Shown here: positions 1-13,395 of the stretch, piece after piece | Layout: each line of letters opens with the position of its first letter | Numbering within the stretch: position 1 is the stretch's first letter | Source: Macrolepiota albuminosa | Taxonomy: Eukaryota; Basidiomycota; Agaricomycetes; Agaricales; Agaricaceae | Direction: 5' to 3' | DNA length: 64,000 nt | Assembly (NCBI GenBank): GCA_027475525.1 | Contig: JAMWFC010000088.1 | Span: 446,757-510,756 of the forward strand | Notes under the pieces: generated by a model | The model's database searches: none | What the model was told of the DNA's origin: nothing | The model's input: the letters and a program-made list of their open reading frames with translations, nothing else | Program-made: the position numbers and the translations under genes

Positions 1-290
1 ATCCTTTTTGAGACTCTCCTGGAGACCAAATAAGGATATACTGTCAGTCAATCTTAGATCGCGGTGCACGTCTTCCACTACATCCTTTCTAATCGAGAAT
101 CTCCTAGGTGTGTTAAATGCCTGTGAGGGCTGTGATTGACCGGAGTGTACAACTCAGTGCAGAAGTCATCAAACCGATTCTTGTGCTCGCTCAGGAAAAT
201 CAGGAAGAAGCTATGTCCTGAGCACAATCCCATCTACTTAAAGCCAGTTGTAGCTCGCTTTCGGAGTAAGGCATTTCCACCTATCTCGTT

Positions 291-1297
291 ATGTTGATTC
301 CTTTTATCATCACACCAGCAGGGCGCAGCACCAGCAGATTGCTTCCCCGCAAAGGTGGTGGTGGCGGCGGTGGCGGTGGACGAGGTGGTGGCGGTGGCGG
401 AGGACGAGGATTCGCCTCTGGTTCTTCAGCAAAAGGAGGCAATGGCTTCAATACATCTCCATCTATATCATTGGGAGGTAAAACCATGGAAACGAGCCCC
501 TCGAGCGCAGGCGGAGGAGCAAAGTCCATTATACCCCCTAATGAACCGTTTTCTGGGCGTGAGGTCGGTGGAGGGACACGCGATCAGGTCTATGGGACAT
601 CGTAAGTTCCTCTATGTATTCTTCATCTGATGACTGAAGTATCTGCAGGACATACGGTAGTGGTTATCCTGGAATTGGTGGTCGTGGCGTCCAGGGCCGC
701 GGATTTCCCTTCGTGTTTTATCCGATCGTTTTCTCGCCTCCAATAGGTGTCGGGGGATCCTATCTGTACAACGAAGCTGAGGTGAGCTCCATCACTTGTA
801 CTAAAGACCATGATGCTTACTTTGTCTAGTACGGAAAAGCAGATAATGCGAGCCGTCCAGGCGGCCCGCTTTTCCAAGTCTCTTTCTCATCCCCGAACTC
901 AACATTTCACATTATCTCGGACAACATCACAGTTTCGTCCCTTCAAATATCCGTTAACAATAGCTGCCATAGCACGAACGCCTTTACTGTCTCTGGCCTT
1001 CTGCCTTATAACTCCTCAAACACACCCTACCCCAGACCTGAGGAAGCAATACAATACTATCGAGCAAGTAGTGTTGTGCTCACTCTCGATGGCTATAATA
1101 ATACAGGGGCACTCAGCAAGAACGAATCGGCTCTTCCGGTGCCTCTTCCCTCAAACGTCGATACGAAACTCCTTACATGCATGAACCACACTATAGGAAC
1201 ATCCGTGCTTTTGGTGAGCGCAGCTGGTGCTCGTAGTGCCCTACCTTCTTCATTCCTCCTCCTCCTTCTCTTTGTGTCGATTGGGCTCGCCCTCTGA
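291..1297 (+). CDS. Glycine-rich, C-terminally anchored protein, copy 1 (unknown function)
   Basis: Three exons (291-601, 649-781, 830-1297) joined in frame give 303 aa. The order is a short Met-Leu-Ile-Pro start, an Arg/Lys-Gly-rich low-complexity stretch (about residues 20-45), a conserved GGGTRxxVYGT motif, a hydrophobic segment in exon 2 (FPFVFYPIVF), and an N-glycosylation-rich domain with paired Cys. The end is a hydrophobic tail after small residues, resembling a GPI-anchor signal or a tail anchor. The 133-nt middle exon and both intron phases are identical in the copies at 3439 and 22819, which supports the model. There is no classical signal peptide; the exon 2 segment may be the first membrane helix. 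Similar proteins are, to my knowledge, common in Agaricomycetes without assigned function. The fold and role are unknown to me. Confidence 0.75.
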
Positions 1298-3438
1298 TCC
1301 AGGCGTTAATAACTTATTTCTTTACTATTACACGATTCGTCCTCAACTATAGACTAGACATCTGATAACCTTTGCGATCCGATTTTTCTCTCGTTCAAGT
1401 CTATATCTTAGGAGTATATCTTAGTAATTCCAATTGTTTGACAGAATGCTAGATAAAGATGGGTGACGAATCCGAATAATCCAGTCGCTTCAACTGAAAT
1501 TACTGAGTCTTCCCACTCGCTACCCTTCGTGTAACAATGACTGCCGATCACCAATTGCTTTCTCAGACAAAAGTTTCTACCTCCAAGGTTCGAAGTCCTG
1601 TATGATATGGATCATAGGCTGAACTTGAATATCTTGGAGTTCTGGCTACTTTGTTAAGGTTTGATAATGGAAACTTGACATCGAAGGAGAGTCTGCCGCC
1701 AACAGAGGAGCTTTTATGCCTATATCCAAAACAAAATTGGATGCACAAAGCAGCGACTCTTATCTACGACGAAAGCCATTCAGACTTGGAGTTCCTTCGA
1801 GAGATCCTTACCGCCGTCTTTGAATGACGTCGTTGCATGCATTGACAGTTTGAAGAATGCCTCTCATTAGACTCATGGCGAAAGAATTTGGACTGGATCA
1901 GAAGCGTATCCCATGTGTACTCCCACTAGCACAAGGTTGAATTTCCCCAAGCTTGTGGAGAAACATACCTGTCAGCAATCCACCATGGACAATGATTTCT
2001 GCCGTTGCAAAACTCCTCTTTAACGTTTATCTATCATGGTACATTACATTCCAGTCAATGAGACGCCCAACAGAGTCTTACCTGGCATTTAAGGACCCTC
2101 TCCCTCTCTTATGTCGTGCCTTAGAAGTCTCACACTCGACTCGTTCGTCATCGTCCACAGATGACGCATCTGCGAAGGATAACAGAAACACACACTCATT
2201 CTATTGATCAGACAGCCGATATCAAAGATAGAATATCTTGACTTCCGTACTTGCAAGTTTTTCAAAAAGGGATAGACACACCCAAACGACTGGAGAATCA
2301 ATTGCCCGACTCGGCAGATTAACCGTGTTAAAGTAAAACTTTCACGAGGCCAATGTGCACAGAGTCGCAGGACTCACGTGCTCCCCCATTAGGGAGCGAG
2401 TTGAGACATTGGTATTCTTTTCCAATCTCAACGCTTGCTCCCTAGGTGGGTTTCTACTTACTTAGTTCTTTCCTTTTTCTCAACGCTCGTAGTACCGCGA
2501 CGTAGTATATTACCCACCCGCCTCCCCTCGCATATTGTCACTGGTATACGAGCAATAAACACGGGACCGGCTCTACCGAGCTCTCCCCATTTGGACCCGG
2601 TACAAACTTTCTCCTTGTTCACTTTTTTACGACGTCAAAAGCTCATTGGATGATTACCATCTGAATCACAATCAGGAGTTGAACGGGTATGGCTGACTGT
2701 TTTATATACCTTGGCTCAACACCGTATGCGTTGGTCTGCCAATGCGATGCTATGTACTGTCAACTGTATGGCGTACCTCGAGCTTTCGGCAGGACAAGCC
2801 CTCCGGCGCTGCTTGTGGAATGCTACATCAAAAGTCAGTGTAGATCCCACGAATCTATTCCTGAAACATAAGACCTCCATCCTTGTATGTATGTTCACAC
2901 CTCTTCGTGTGAATCTTACTGTTGATTGACGGGTGAATACCTCCCATCAATCATAGATCCGCTACATTGGATCCGCTACATTGACGATGCGACCTGTTAT
3001 TTGGGGGCATATCATCCAAAGGGAAGTCTCATGTCAACATTAGTTTGGAATATCATCCCATCTTGAGTATACATGTCGTCGGTCGTCGAATCCTTCGACA
3101 TAACATATTCTGCAGAGTGGTAGGACTTGTGTGAACACGGAGAGCTGAAGCTGTGAGAAATGCAATAGAAAACATCTCTCCCTTCCATTATACACACCAG
3201 TTTGATGATCAGAGTAGGTCAATTATGTAGGAACAGCCTTTATGTTCCAAAAGAGACCTCTGACTCTCCACGGGTTCGCCAGAGTAGTGGCACAGTGACG
3301 CTTTTGCTAACCCATACAGGAATAATCTGGTCATGTGCTTTGTACGAACAATTTAAACCACGGCCAGCGCCCTGATAACCATATGGCTCATTATACTTAT
3401 ATTCATCGTCATCAAAGCGCACACGTTCTGACTTCGAT
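1298..3438. other. Intergenic, no supported gene
   Basis: Only short overlapping reading frames are present, none with recognisable domains or linked splice sites. A 14-bp unit (gatccgctacattg) occurs twice in tandem near 2956-2985. I see nothing else. Confidence 0.5.
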
Positions 3439-4423
3439 ATGTTTATTCCATTCGTATCACAGCTTGCTCCCCGAGATGTGAAAAGATTATACCCTAGGAA
3501 AGGTGGAGGAGGCGGAAAAGGCGGAGGTGCTGGCAAGTTGGTCGGTTCACCACACTCCACCCAAATCTCTGAGGGTGGAACCACAAAGACCGCGACGGCT
3601 TTTGGTTCAGGAGGGGGTAAATCTGCACCTATTCCAGCGGGTCAACTCTTCGCAGGTCGCGAATCCGGTGGCGGGACAAGAGCCGAGGTCTATGGCACAC
3701 AGTCAGTTTTCTTATCTACTAGGTCTAAAATTCTAAACCTTATCTTGATTACAGACAATATGGTAGTGGATATCCTGGCGTCTCCCAAAGAGGTGTCGCC
3801 AATCTGGGCTTTCCTTTCGTGTTTTGGCCTATTGCTTGGGGTGGTATCGCTGGAATTGCTGCGGGAGAGTATCTTCACACGTCTGAAGTGAGCCTAGTCT
3901 ATTGAGATTTCTGAACTTGAATATCTTATCCGAGTCTACTCAGTATGGCCGGCCCGACAACAGCAGCCGTCCCGGTGGCCCTCTGACCACTGCGACATTT
4001 GTTTCGAACTCGAATTCTAACACGACGTTCCGCCTCCTTGCGGACAACGCGACCACGGTATCACTTATCAGTGACATACAAGCTTCCTGCTCTAATAATT
4101 TGAACAACGGATCCTCTTCCTTCGTCTCAACCCCTTACAATGATTCGTTATCGTCTATTCCTCAGCCGGAACAGACGGTTCAATATTACCGAGCGAGTAC
4201 TGTCGCCCTGACACTAGATGGTTATAATGATACTGCGGTCTTCGAGTCAGAGGGAACACCAGATGTACCGCTTCCCTCTAACATTGACACAACTCTCTTG
4301 AACTGCCTGAATACAACAATTGGCCAAGCGGTACCTTTGATTGACGGTGCAGGATTGGTAGCGCCGAATATGAGGCTTCTGGGATTATTATCTGTTATTT
4401 GGTCGCTTTCTTCGTTGTTCTGA
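3439..4423 (+). CDS. Glycine-rich, C-terminally anchored protein, copy 2
   Basis: Three exons (3439-3701, 3755-3887, 3944-4423) give 291 aa. The architecture matches copy 1: a Met-Phe-Ile-Pro start, a Gly/Lys-rich stretch, the GGGTRAEVYGT motif, a hydrophobic exon 2 (GFPFVFWPIAW), an Asn/Ser-rich extracellular-type domain with several NxS/T sites, and a C-terminal hydrophobic tail ending LLSVIWSLSSLF. The motifs YYRASTVALTLDGYN and PLPSNIDTTLLNC are shared with both paralogs. It lies 2.1 kb downstream of copy 1 on the same strand, so the pair is probably a tandem duplication that has diverged strongly outside the motifs. Function is unknown; surface attachment is inferred from the tail only. 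Confidence 0.77.
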
Positions 4424-6521
4424 ACGCCTTGACCTATGGGTCTGATATGCTTTGCTAATTTATGCGTATGTATATGTATACCTCTCCAAGAAGATCTTGC
4501 TTGTATAACTCGCGCCGCGTCGGAGACTACACCCGGCAAAGAGATCTTATCTGGCTTGAACCTGGCGAGGCCCAATGCATTTCGGAATTACCTTGACAAA
4601 GTAACCATGGCATATGGCTATGTCGTCGGGCTGCTTGATGAACGGGGCGTTATCTTTAGTGCAGGAGCTCGCCGGTTATGGCTTTGTGCGTAGCCATAGG
4701 ACAGCTCTCATGACCGGGGCTGCGGCGATTATGATCGTAAGACCTTTTCTGAAATCGGCCATGGTTTCAGATGCATGGCAAGTGGACCGAGTATGGGTTG
4801 GTGTTGTCAAAGTCGGGCAGGAGTCGGTTGGGTATTGGGGCTTGTATTATGCCTTTGCCCGCTGTTAAGTCTCTGCTGCGCAGGAGACTGGATTTTGCCA
4901 GGTGAAGGTACCTTTAAACATGTTTGGACTATTTTATCAGTCTACCCGTGTGTTACTCTGTCACTCACAAGTGTTTCTCCAGAAATATCATGAAGAAGAA
5001 TGATGTGTAAACACACTTGGTGCTACAGTCAAGTTGTTTAATCGTGTCTTTCCTATGGGGTTACCTAAAGCTTTCGATGAAATCTCATATTCTGAGGTAC
5101 CATCTAGGTTATACCACAAATATATCATACTGAGCTAACAATAACCAGCGGGAAGACGTCAGGCAAGAAGACATCAATGGTACAAGATACGGCATTCGAC
5201 CAATCAACAATGCACTCATGAATGACAATGGATCTTACATTACACAACATTGATGTCGAGTTTCCATGGAGATTTTAGGCTTCCCTAGTTTCATCGACGC
5301 AGATCGCAGCTCTACCAGACAAAGTAGTTCTATAGGTTCAAGGGGCCTCGGGCTTTTTCTGAGGGAGAAAACGGCTCTGCGGTTGATGTGGGTATCAAAA
5401 ATCGGCATCGCTCTTGAATGACCAAGTGAGGTGTCGAACGTGTATCATGAATATTGACCCATGCGAACGAGGTGGCAGTGGGAGCCGGCGATATAACGTG
5501 TTGACAATATCCCGGAGGACACGTAGGTGTCTTCACTGTTCTTAGGATCTGCAAATTCACTTTGAACCGAGTAATGAGCAATGATTCCCGTTATCATCTT
5601 CTAGACGGCCATTGAGGCACACATAGTAGTAAGAATAATCAAAATCGTCAGTATGACCTGTGGTATCATCTCTTGATCGCGATGACACGAATGGCATACC
5701 ATGAAGTACCCAATCTGCAGAAGCTCACACAAAGGTTGAACTCATGATGAGATCTGATCGCGGGTGAAACGTAACTACCATGAGCTGCACAAAGGGATTG
5801 ATTATCAATTTCAAGATGGAAGTACGGTCCTTCCGCGCGACCAGGACATGATGCACGAAAGATCAGATAGTCTCCATTCAATAACAGCGATCGCCAATAC
5901 CTGATGTGATACTGAACATCGTATCAATGCTTCGTCATACGCTAGCCAAGGGGACCTTCAACCTACAACCTACAATACTCATGACGTCTTTTGTGTCTCT
6001 CTTTGTCTCGTATCATAGTTAGATCTCCTTCACTTTAGGGCCTCAGACGAGTGTGATCGCGTTATTTCTCAACTCGTGAACTGTGCATCACGGATTACAG
6101 TCAAACTGATATGGAACCATGATATTCATCACTTTAGAGGTTAGATCAATGTTGAACACTCCGAACTTGGTTGGTTGCGCAAATAACGAACAAGAAGAAG
6201 CGGTAGGCGGTGGCAAATATAGGATTTCCATAGCTACGAGGGGATGGTCGACAAGGTCACCATCTCCCTCATTCCACATCCAAGCGGTGGCCACTTTGAA
6301 CCTTCAAGCTTCAGCCCTTGATCGGACTCGTCCAGAAGGACTGAAATGGTCAGACGGAATCCTTTCCCATAACGAGCTCAAGCAACTGAGAGCGTACGAC
6401 AACGACCCAGTCTCGTTCCATGGCTCACGGGAATGAAGCCAGACACCATCCCAAGACGCCCACAAACGACGCACGAGGCTCACTGTGGGTGCTTTCGTGT
6501 CCAATTCTGGAAACTACAAGC
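4424..6521. other. Intergenic, no supported gene
   Basis: Short ORFs on both strands have no domain, signal peptide or splice-linked continuation. Nothing recognisable. Confidence 0.45.
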
Positions 6522-6675
6522 GGGGGAACGGCGGGCCGTGGAGATAGGAGATGGAAATATTCATTATGGGGGCGCACCGAAACACTGATGGAAACGGAGG
6601 GGGAACGGCGGGCCGTGGAGATAGGAGATGGAAATATTCATTATGGGGGCGCACCGAAACACTGATGGAAACGGA
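6522..6675. repeat. 77-bp perfect tandem duplication, probable assembly artefact
   Basis: Two identical 77-bp units abut at 6598/6599; the match stops at both outer edges (c versus a on the left, g versus a on the right). The same 77-bp period recurs at eight other unrelated sites in this window, which points to an uncollapsed de Bruijn overlap rather than a real repeat. Confidence 0.85.
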
Positions 6676-8015
6676 AAATTACCTGGGATAACCCGGTCAA
6701 TTGATGAGTTGACTCGATCATGATCGCAAAAAAAGGTCCGTCTCGGCTCGGTGATTGGATAGGCTATAGTAATTGATTCCGCATTTCAAATAATCCCGAC
6801 TGAGGCGTTATTGTATTTTCCATGTGGAGAATATTATGCTCCGATGTCGAGGATTGCCTAGAAACGGGTTACAAGTAAAGGTTTTGTTTTGTTATGGGTA
6901 GTGGCTGCACAGTGGTCTTTGGAATTGGGACATACTTGGGAGGAATTTGCAATGAGGGACACGTGGGGCTGAGCAAAGAGACGACATCTGATGATGGGTA
7001 CAAAGACGGTGCATCAGAAGGAAATTCCGGTTCTCCCACGAGAGTCCATCTCGATAGAAAGACCACGTTTCCCAAGGACACCCCTATGCGTCAACTGCGC
7101 TAATTTAATCTAACCGACACTGAGGCATGTATCTCGACCTTAGCATTGCCACTAATTTAGAAAGCATGGGTGGCAAGTAGAATAGTACTGTCTCTAGGCA
7201 ACCGGGCGGCTGAGAAGAAGAAAGTGGTGTAAAATGGTCATTTGTGGAACAAGGTGGACTTGGAGAGAAGTCAATTGCAATAGGACTTTCAAACGCGCCT
7301 TGATCCGGAAATGAGAACACGTGGGAGATGGAGACATTGTTAAGTGTTTTCTTCGGAGAAAGCCAGAGAAGGTAGGTTAATGCCCCAGTTTCAGGAATAG
7401 GTGATACATAAGATATCATCAGGGTTCATGTTTATTTGGTAGATGGATCTTGACAAGGCAGATGAACTGAGTCCAGCATCAACTGTCTTGAGGACGAGTG
7501 ATATAACTCTAGCGATCATGGGGACCAAGCGGTATCAACTGCCACGTAGGGTCGAAGGTCTATTAGGAACAAGAAGGTTGAGTGAGGGAATAAACAAAGT
7601 GCCGGATTAAGCCACAATGGAATGGACGAAAAGAGAAAGAGTTTAATGATTGGGACCCCAGAGGCTGATATGATGGAGAAAGACAAGCAATCTGTTGGGC
7701 TCACAGCGACGACAAATGCAGTGTTGGTCGTCGAGACGTCTAGATACATACTACTTTTGTTGAGAACAAGCGGGAGTAACGTGGGTGCATGGTCGTGAGG
7801 ATGGGAGCGCCGGGACATCAGGGACGTGGGTACCAGGGGGCCGCGTGAGAAGGAATCGACCCTGATATACGTCTGATGGGGGTGGTCGACATATAAGTAA
7901 TCCCAGAACAATAAACTCCTCATCCTTTCACTATCTTCTTGACCTCCCTGCTTTGGGAACTTGGGTCAGTTGACACCCCTCTGCCTTTTGTCCTCCAAAC
8001 AGGTTATTGTTCCTC
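6676..8015. other. Intergenic, upstream of HMG-box gene
   Basis: No gene is supported. Reading frames at 7105-7419 and 7516-7923 on the minus strand look like shadows, with no recognisable domain. The last 300 bp presumably hold the promoter and 5' leader of the HMG-box gene; a pyrimidine-rich stretch ending in cag lies just before its start codon and could be a 5' UTR intron acceptor. Confidence 0.4.
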
Positions 8016-9702
8016 ATGCCAGCTATACGTCTATCAAAGCGGAGACGCTCATCGTTAGCCACATGTGAGTACAAACAATAGCTGGTTCTAAGACAGACCA
8101 GCGAGTGTACTTACCCTGTGAATGAAGCTTTCACTCCTGCTAAGGCCGGGATATATGGAATTTCGCCACGACCTGTAACGTTTGCGCCGAATGTAACTCC
8201 AGTGACGTTCGCAGAGGATGATTTGGCATCGCCGTCGTCTCCTGAACCTCCCTCACCTACCTCTGCTCTGTTCCCACCCTCTGAAACGCCTGCACCTCCG
8301 CCCACTCGTAGACGAGCGCCACCAGGTAAACGGCGGTCTATGGGATACATCCCACGACCTCCCAATGCATTCATGCTCTTCCGCGCCGACTTTGTTCGTC
8401 AAAAACACGTCCCGGGGACGATTGAGACGAACCACGGCTCGCTATCTAAAATCATAGGTAAGTTGTTCATCACGTTTATTCTCATCAGTGTATTGATTGA
8501 TTGATCTGTGTTGCTTAGGTAACTGTTGGCGTGCTCTTCCTCTGGAAGAGAAGAAAGTATGGGAAATCAAGGCGAAACATGCAAAGGCAGAACACAAGGC
8601 AAGGTATCCCGACTATCGCTTCCGTCCCGTACACAACAAAAACAAGGAAAAGAAGAAGGAAAAGGTCTTTACGACACCTGAAGATGATCGTCGATGCGAA
8701 GAAGTCGCCCAGCTCCTTCTTGAGGGCAAGAAGGGTGACGAGCTTGCGGCTGCTGTCCGCAAACTCGATCTCATGCGCACGGGGACTCCGCCTGTGGCGC
8801 CGTTCTTCCCTCAGCGTCGCCCGTCGTCTGTTCCCCTACCCAGCGATCACTATCCGTATTTCAATCATGGCATCGCTATTCCTAATGCTCCGTTCATGTC
8901 TAGTTCGCGACCAGGATCTCCGATGGACTCTATAGCCCGTCAACAGCAGCGCATGATGCTCGGCAATCGCCGTGCGTCAAGCGCCCGCCCAATCCTCCGT
9001 TCATGGACACTGCCTCTACCTTCTGCGCCACAACTCCAGCGAGGCCACTCGCCCTTACCAGAAGTCGACACGTCGCTCTTCAATCCAAATTTCTTCGGTG
9101 AAAACTCGAGCTTCTTCCAATCATTCAACACCGACGAGCATTTCGTGGGCTCTCTTCCCTCGAGTCACGACCAAAGCGCGTTTGGACCATTAGACTCGAT
9201 CTCACCGCATGACATACCCTCAGACCTCAACCAACATCATATGTTCTCGGACAATTCACCCGAGTTCGACCCCCTCTCTTGGCTCGATCCGCAGCTCCAC
9301 CCGGAATCACATCCCTCGACAGCGTACTCAGGGTCTCCTACACCTTCTGATGCTGCTGTCCTGCCCGTTCCCGCTGCTGCCCCGGTGGTGCACGCTCCCC
9401 AACCACAATCGGCTGTGCCGACTGTGACCGCGTTTGACGACCTCGACCTTTGGAAAGAGTGTGACAGTGGTTCATTCACGAGTGACCCGATACAGCTCTC
9501 AGTTGATTCTGGGCTTGGGTTGGACTTTGATCCGACGCGTGCACAAGAAGTTGAGCTCTCTTCGACGGGTATGACCTTTGATGGTTCAGCTATGGCTTTG
9601 GGCTGCACACAACACGAGCAAGAGCTCGATACCTTGTTCCAACCGGGCTTGTTCGATGAGAGCTTTGCTGTTGCTGGTTATCACGCAGGTTACGCTGTGT
9701 AA
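8016..9702 (+). CDS. HMG-box (MATA_HMG-type) transcription factor
   Basis: Exons 8016-8064, 8128-8457 and 8519-9702 give 520 aa. The protein opens MPAIRLSKRRR, then has a Pro/Ser-rich linker and one HMG box at about residues 85-155 (PRPPNAFMLFRADF...GNCWRALPLEEKKVW...YPDYRFRP). A Lys-rich run follows, then a long Ser/Pro/Asp-rich C-terminal region likely used for activation. The PRPxNAFxLFR core is typical of sequence-specific fungal HMG boxes, which bind the minor groove of WWCAAAG-like sites and often control mating or development. An intron splits the box after KIIG, with clean GTAAGT and TTAG ends. The first intron acceptor (aag at 8127) is the only one that keeps frame and is less certain. 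A nuclear role is inferred from the family; no specific target is known. Confidence 0.87.
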
Positions 9703-12700
9703 GTATGGACCGTCCGTTGTTTTTTTTTTCCCTTCCGATTTCCCGTTTTCTTTCTTCGTTACGACATTAGGACAGATTGGTTTTCTGTAGCCTAGTACTT
9801 TTTTTCTTCTATCTCTATATCATCATACATCTAGCCGTGTCTCTTTAATCTGTTTCCCGTATCTGTCTCCATCTACTGTAGCCATATACCGATCCCTTCT
9901 TGTAGCCTTTCGTGCCTTGTTCGTTCGTCGAGGACTTTCTCGATTAAACCGTTGTATTTTTATATCTCCTGTCTGTCCTGATTAATAAACGTGTTCTGCA
10001 CACCTTATCTCAGTTTGGCGAGCCTGAAGCCTTTCATCAAGATATGTACATAATCGATGTACCCCGGGTTCAATATTCAGTGGTCACTATTGACGACGCA
10101 TGCTACTAGTAGTACTGGAGATCCCTCTTCACAGGGTGGCACAATCTTGATAAGTATTAGGTTTCCTTCTCTATGAAACCTACGCATATGGACTGTACGT
10201 TTAGTTGCCCTCTCAACCACAGTTCTCTTAACTAATTACTGTACCCTGTATTCCACTTCTCTAGCACTTCGGAATTGGATAATGTGAGGGGGGTCAGCTT
10301 GCTCGCGTCGGCGGATGAAAGGGTTCTGTTCTGTTGGAGCTAGCGCCAAGGGTGAAGTCAATTGAAGAGCGTGTATACTCGGATCACACGATTTATACAT
10401 CGGCGCCCGTGGTATCGGAGTCGATGGCTCGCGGCATATGATAAACTTATGCTTCTCTCTGTAATTTACACGTTAATCGCACAAGTCTATGCATATGTAT
10501 ACCAATACGCCTTTCCCCCATGATGAGATTTTACGCCTTTATCGTGGTACTCTATCCCTTGATCATATGCTAGTGGCTCCAAATATCACAAACTTATCTG
10601 ATACGCGATCCTGACATGACTTGATCCATGAGAGAGTATACCTACAAATACGGCACTTGCGGCTTTTTCCGGCGCAAGGCTTATTCAATTCATATTTTAC
10701 CCAAGTTGGAAATAGAAACGATTTCGGATTTCATCACCTTTGCACGATTTTCATCGAGTTTCTAGCAGGTGCTACGAGATTGGTAAAGAAGCCTTGACCT
10801 CCTGGACCAAAGAAATACAACATTTGCTCTGGTATCCACAACTCTGTAGGCTTATACACGCTCTCAACCATATCGTTTGCGTTCACAGATGTGTGGAGGT
10901 ACGGGTCCGGGTCGCTTGTCAAGTAACACCTACTGGATCACCACAGCTTCTGAATGATGAACTCGGTTCTTCTCAATCATCACATCTTCTGTCATCTATC
11001 AACACTCTTGATTTCCTGGATTGTGTTTATTCCTTCATCTACATCGTTCAGATTTCAATACGACATGTTCACCCGCTTCCGGCGGACCACGTCACCAGTA
11101 TCAGGGTCCAGTTACTAGACTTGCTCAGAGGGGAGAAAAGAATGGTCTTATCTGCCTCCAATAATATATACCTGCCCAAGCAGTCACAAATCAACTAGGT
11201 ATTCCACTCTTTCACGGCCCAGGGTTCCGGCTCCAGGCTTCAAGTGCCTCCTTCCAGTAATTTCGAAATGGAACGAATCTTTTGGCGGCATGATAACAGG
11301 CATGGTTACGTCTTGTAATGTCATCCTCGCGATGCGCGTCCACGGTGACCTGGTATACCCGAGGCCTCGTTGAAGCCAAGAGGGATGGATCTTCGCGATA
11401 CGGTATCAGTTTATGCGCAGATCTCCCTAGGCAAAACCTACTGCGGGGACGGTTAACTATCTTCACGCACCACTTGGCCCTAATGTAGCCTGCGATCGAC
11501 GTTGAGCCTAATGAGGACCTGCACATGTACACACATATAGTGCACTCACCTCCAAGGCACAGAAGTGAGATCACATCCGGGAGCTCTCCCACGTCTCCCG
11601 TGGTCCCACTCTGTTCACAAACTAGACTCGGCAAGTAGCGAACCAAGCTAAGCCATCGTATGAATATTGCCCAGGCGATGGACCAGCTGATCGACCTGAT
11701 CTGGAAGCGGAAGGCGGGCACTTCGTCACATCAAAAGGCTTAGCTTCGCTAGCAATACTTCGTCGTACGAGACGAACGGAGATGCTGGTCAGGGGGAGCT
11801 TTTCGTGATAAGGCGTTTTCCGAGGCACTGGTCATGTGCGAATGAAAAACGCGTTTGAGCAACATGTCGAAGGTGTCATTCGTTGATTGTTCCCGAAGCG
11901 GAATAGGTCATGACCAGATCACGCTTGGAGGACTCGTTAATGGATAAGAGAAGGCAACGTCTCTCTGGGAGTGACATCCTAGACAACAGTGGACGATCTA
12001 AGGCCGTAGCCCCCTTCGGTTCTGATATGCTTCAGAGTAATTCAAGCACTCTGACCGTGAAACCCTTCTGCGGAGATTGATCGCCCATTCATGCTGTTTC
12101 TAATCGCACAGTGAAGTGGGACTTTTCCTGAAGATTTTCCGATAGAGTAGGTAGTATATTCAGATCTTCAGGCGTACTGGTTTCTGACGCTTGTAGTCCT
12201 TGATGTGAAAGCGGGCTCGCGGTACACCCTGCTTCGTCCGAGGGGATGAGAGGATTGTCTATTCTAAGCTGTACCCCTCCCATATCCTATAGAGCATCAT
12301 ATTCAAGTCAAATCCGTTCGGTTCTGACGTTTAGGTACAGACAGTCCTCTTCGAGAACGACCGCGGAGCCAAACGTCTTAATGCTGTCTCTCGTTGCCTA
12401 CGAACCGCTTTACGGCGACTAAATTTCCTGACGTCACTTCCCACCGGTTGCCTCAATGTGATTGTAACAAAACCTTGGACAAATCACGAGCCACTACCTT
12501 GGCAAAAGCACTGATCAGCTGGCATACCAGCAACGCAAGGACCCGTAAGGTTTACTTGTGACTCTAGACTGGACCTACTTTACCAAGGCACACAAAAGAA
12601 TTCAACGTCTAATACACTTTCTGATACACTTCCTGCTAATCGATAATTCTCTTTTTGCCCGGTTATCAAGCTCGATTTAGACACGAACACATGTAACTCG

Positions 12701-13329
12701 GGCCTGCTGGATGCTCATATCCTCAGGGCCGAACGCTAGACGGCCAAACCGTTCAATGCTCTTTTCGGTTGACAATCTGGGGTTTGTATCTCTCTTTTAC
12801 ATGTCCAGAACTTAGCTGGCCGGAACCCTTCTTTGAGTATTGCTGCCGCGTTGTAGTAATGGCGATGTTACACATGCGCCGCCGGGAATTTCATCGGCGA
12901 TTGCAACGCATCTACGTGTGGGGAATCCTTTACCGAACTACCGTATTCCTCCTTCATCCTTCAGTTTCTTTACAGACGTCGTCAACATGGCGCGTCCGGC
13001 AAAAGCCTGCCGTTGTGACATTCTGATATGACACTACAGAAGATCGATGTTCAGAATGGAAGGTAAAAATTACACCCATGCACCTTGTCTCCTACGAGAC
13101 TCGTCCAATGCATGGTCTTGTAGACAACTCAACCAATTATATTTTTTTCTTTGAGAATGATGCTCTATGAGTTTATGTTGGTTCGAGTCATGACGGATGT
13201 ATCAAAGAGTAACAGATCACTCAGTTTGCTTCTATCTTTATGGGGATAGGATATTGTAGGTGTTAACAAGTCCTTCGTGATAGGCACACGATCTTCCGGA
13301 GGAGCCGTATAGGTTATGTTCCTTTTTGC
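9703..13329. other. Long intergenic stretch, possibly containing gene remnants
   Basis: 9703-10020 is T-rich and reads as the 3' UTR of the HMG-box gene. A minus-strand frame at 10734-10922 (62 aa, ends YFFGPGGQGFFTNLVAP...) is protein-like, but its upstream frame is broken by stops, so it may be a decayed gene end. A 169-aa minus frame at 11212-11721 has no recognisable domain and odd composition. I found no complete gene, terminal inverted repeats or LTRs. Confidence 0.4.
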
Positions 13330-13336
13330 TATATAA
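13330..13336 (+). promoter_or_regulatory. TATA box of the KEX2-repeat peptide gene
   Basis: TATATAA lies 60 bp upstream of the start codon at 13396, an ordinary spacing for a strongly expressed fungal gene. Two HMG-type cores occur further upstream (CTTTGA at 13149 and ATCAAAG at 13201). Confidence 0.55.
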
Positions 13337-13395
13337 CATGATCGTTCGGCGAACCTAACATTATCTACTTCGAGCGCTAGCCCCTCTCACTTACG

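Noticed and set aside
281..529. Minus-strand Pro-rich frame of 82 aa
   Set aside because: It is the complement of the glycine-rich coding run of the plus-strand gene; Gly codons read backwards as Pro.
11212..11828. Transposase or reverse transcriptase remnant
   Set aside because: No DDE, YxDD or integrase motif, no terminal repeats; amino-acid composition is not convincing.
13180..13200. tRNA B-box-like string (ggttcgagtca)
   Set aside because: No matching A-box, acceptor stem or cloverleaf could be drawn around it.
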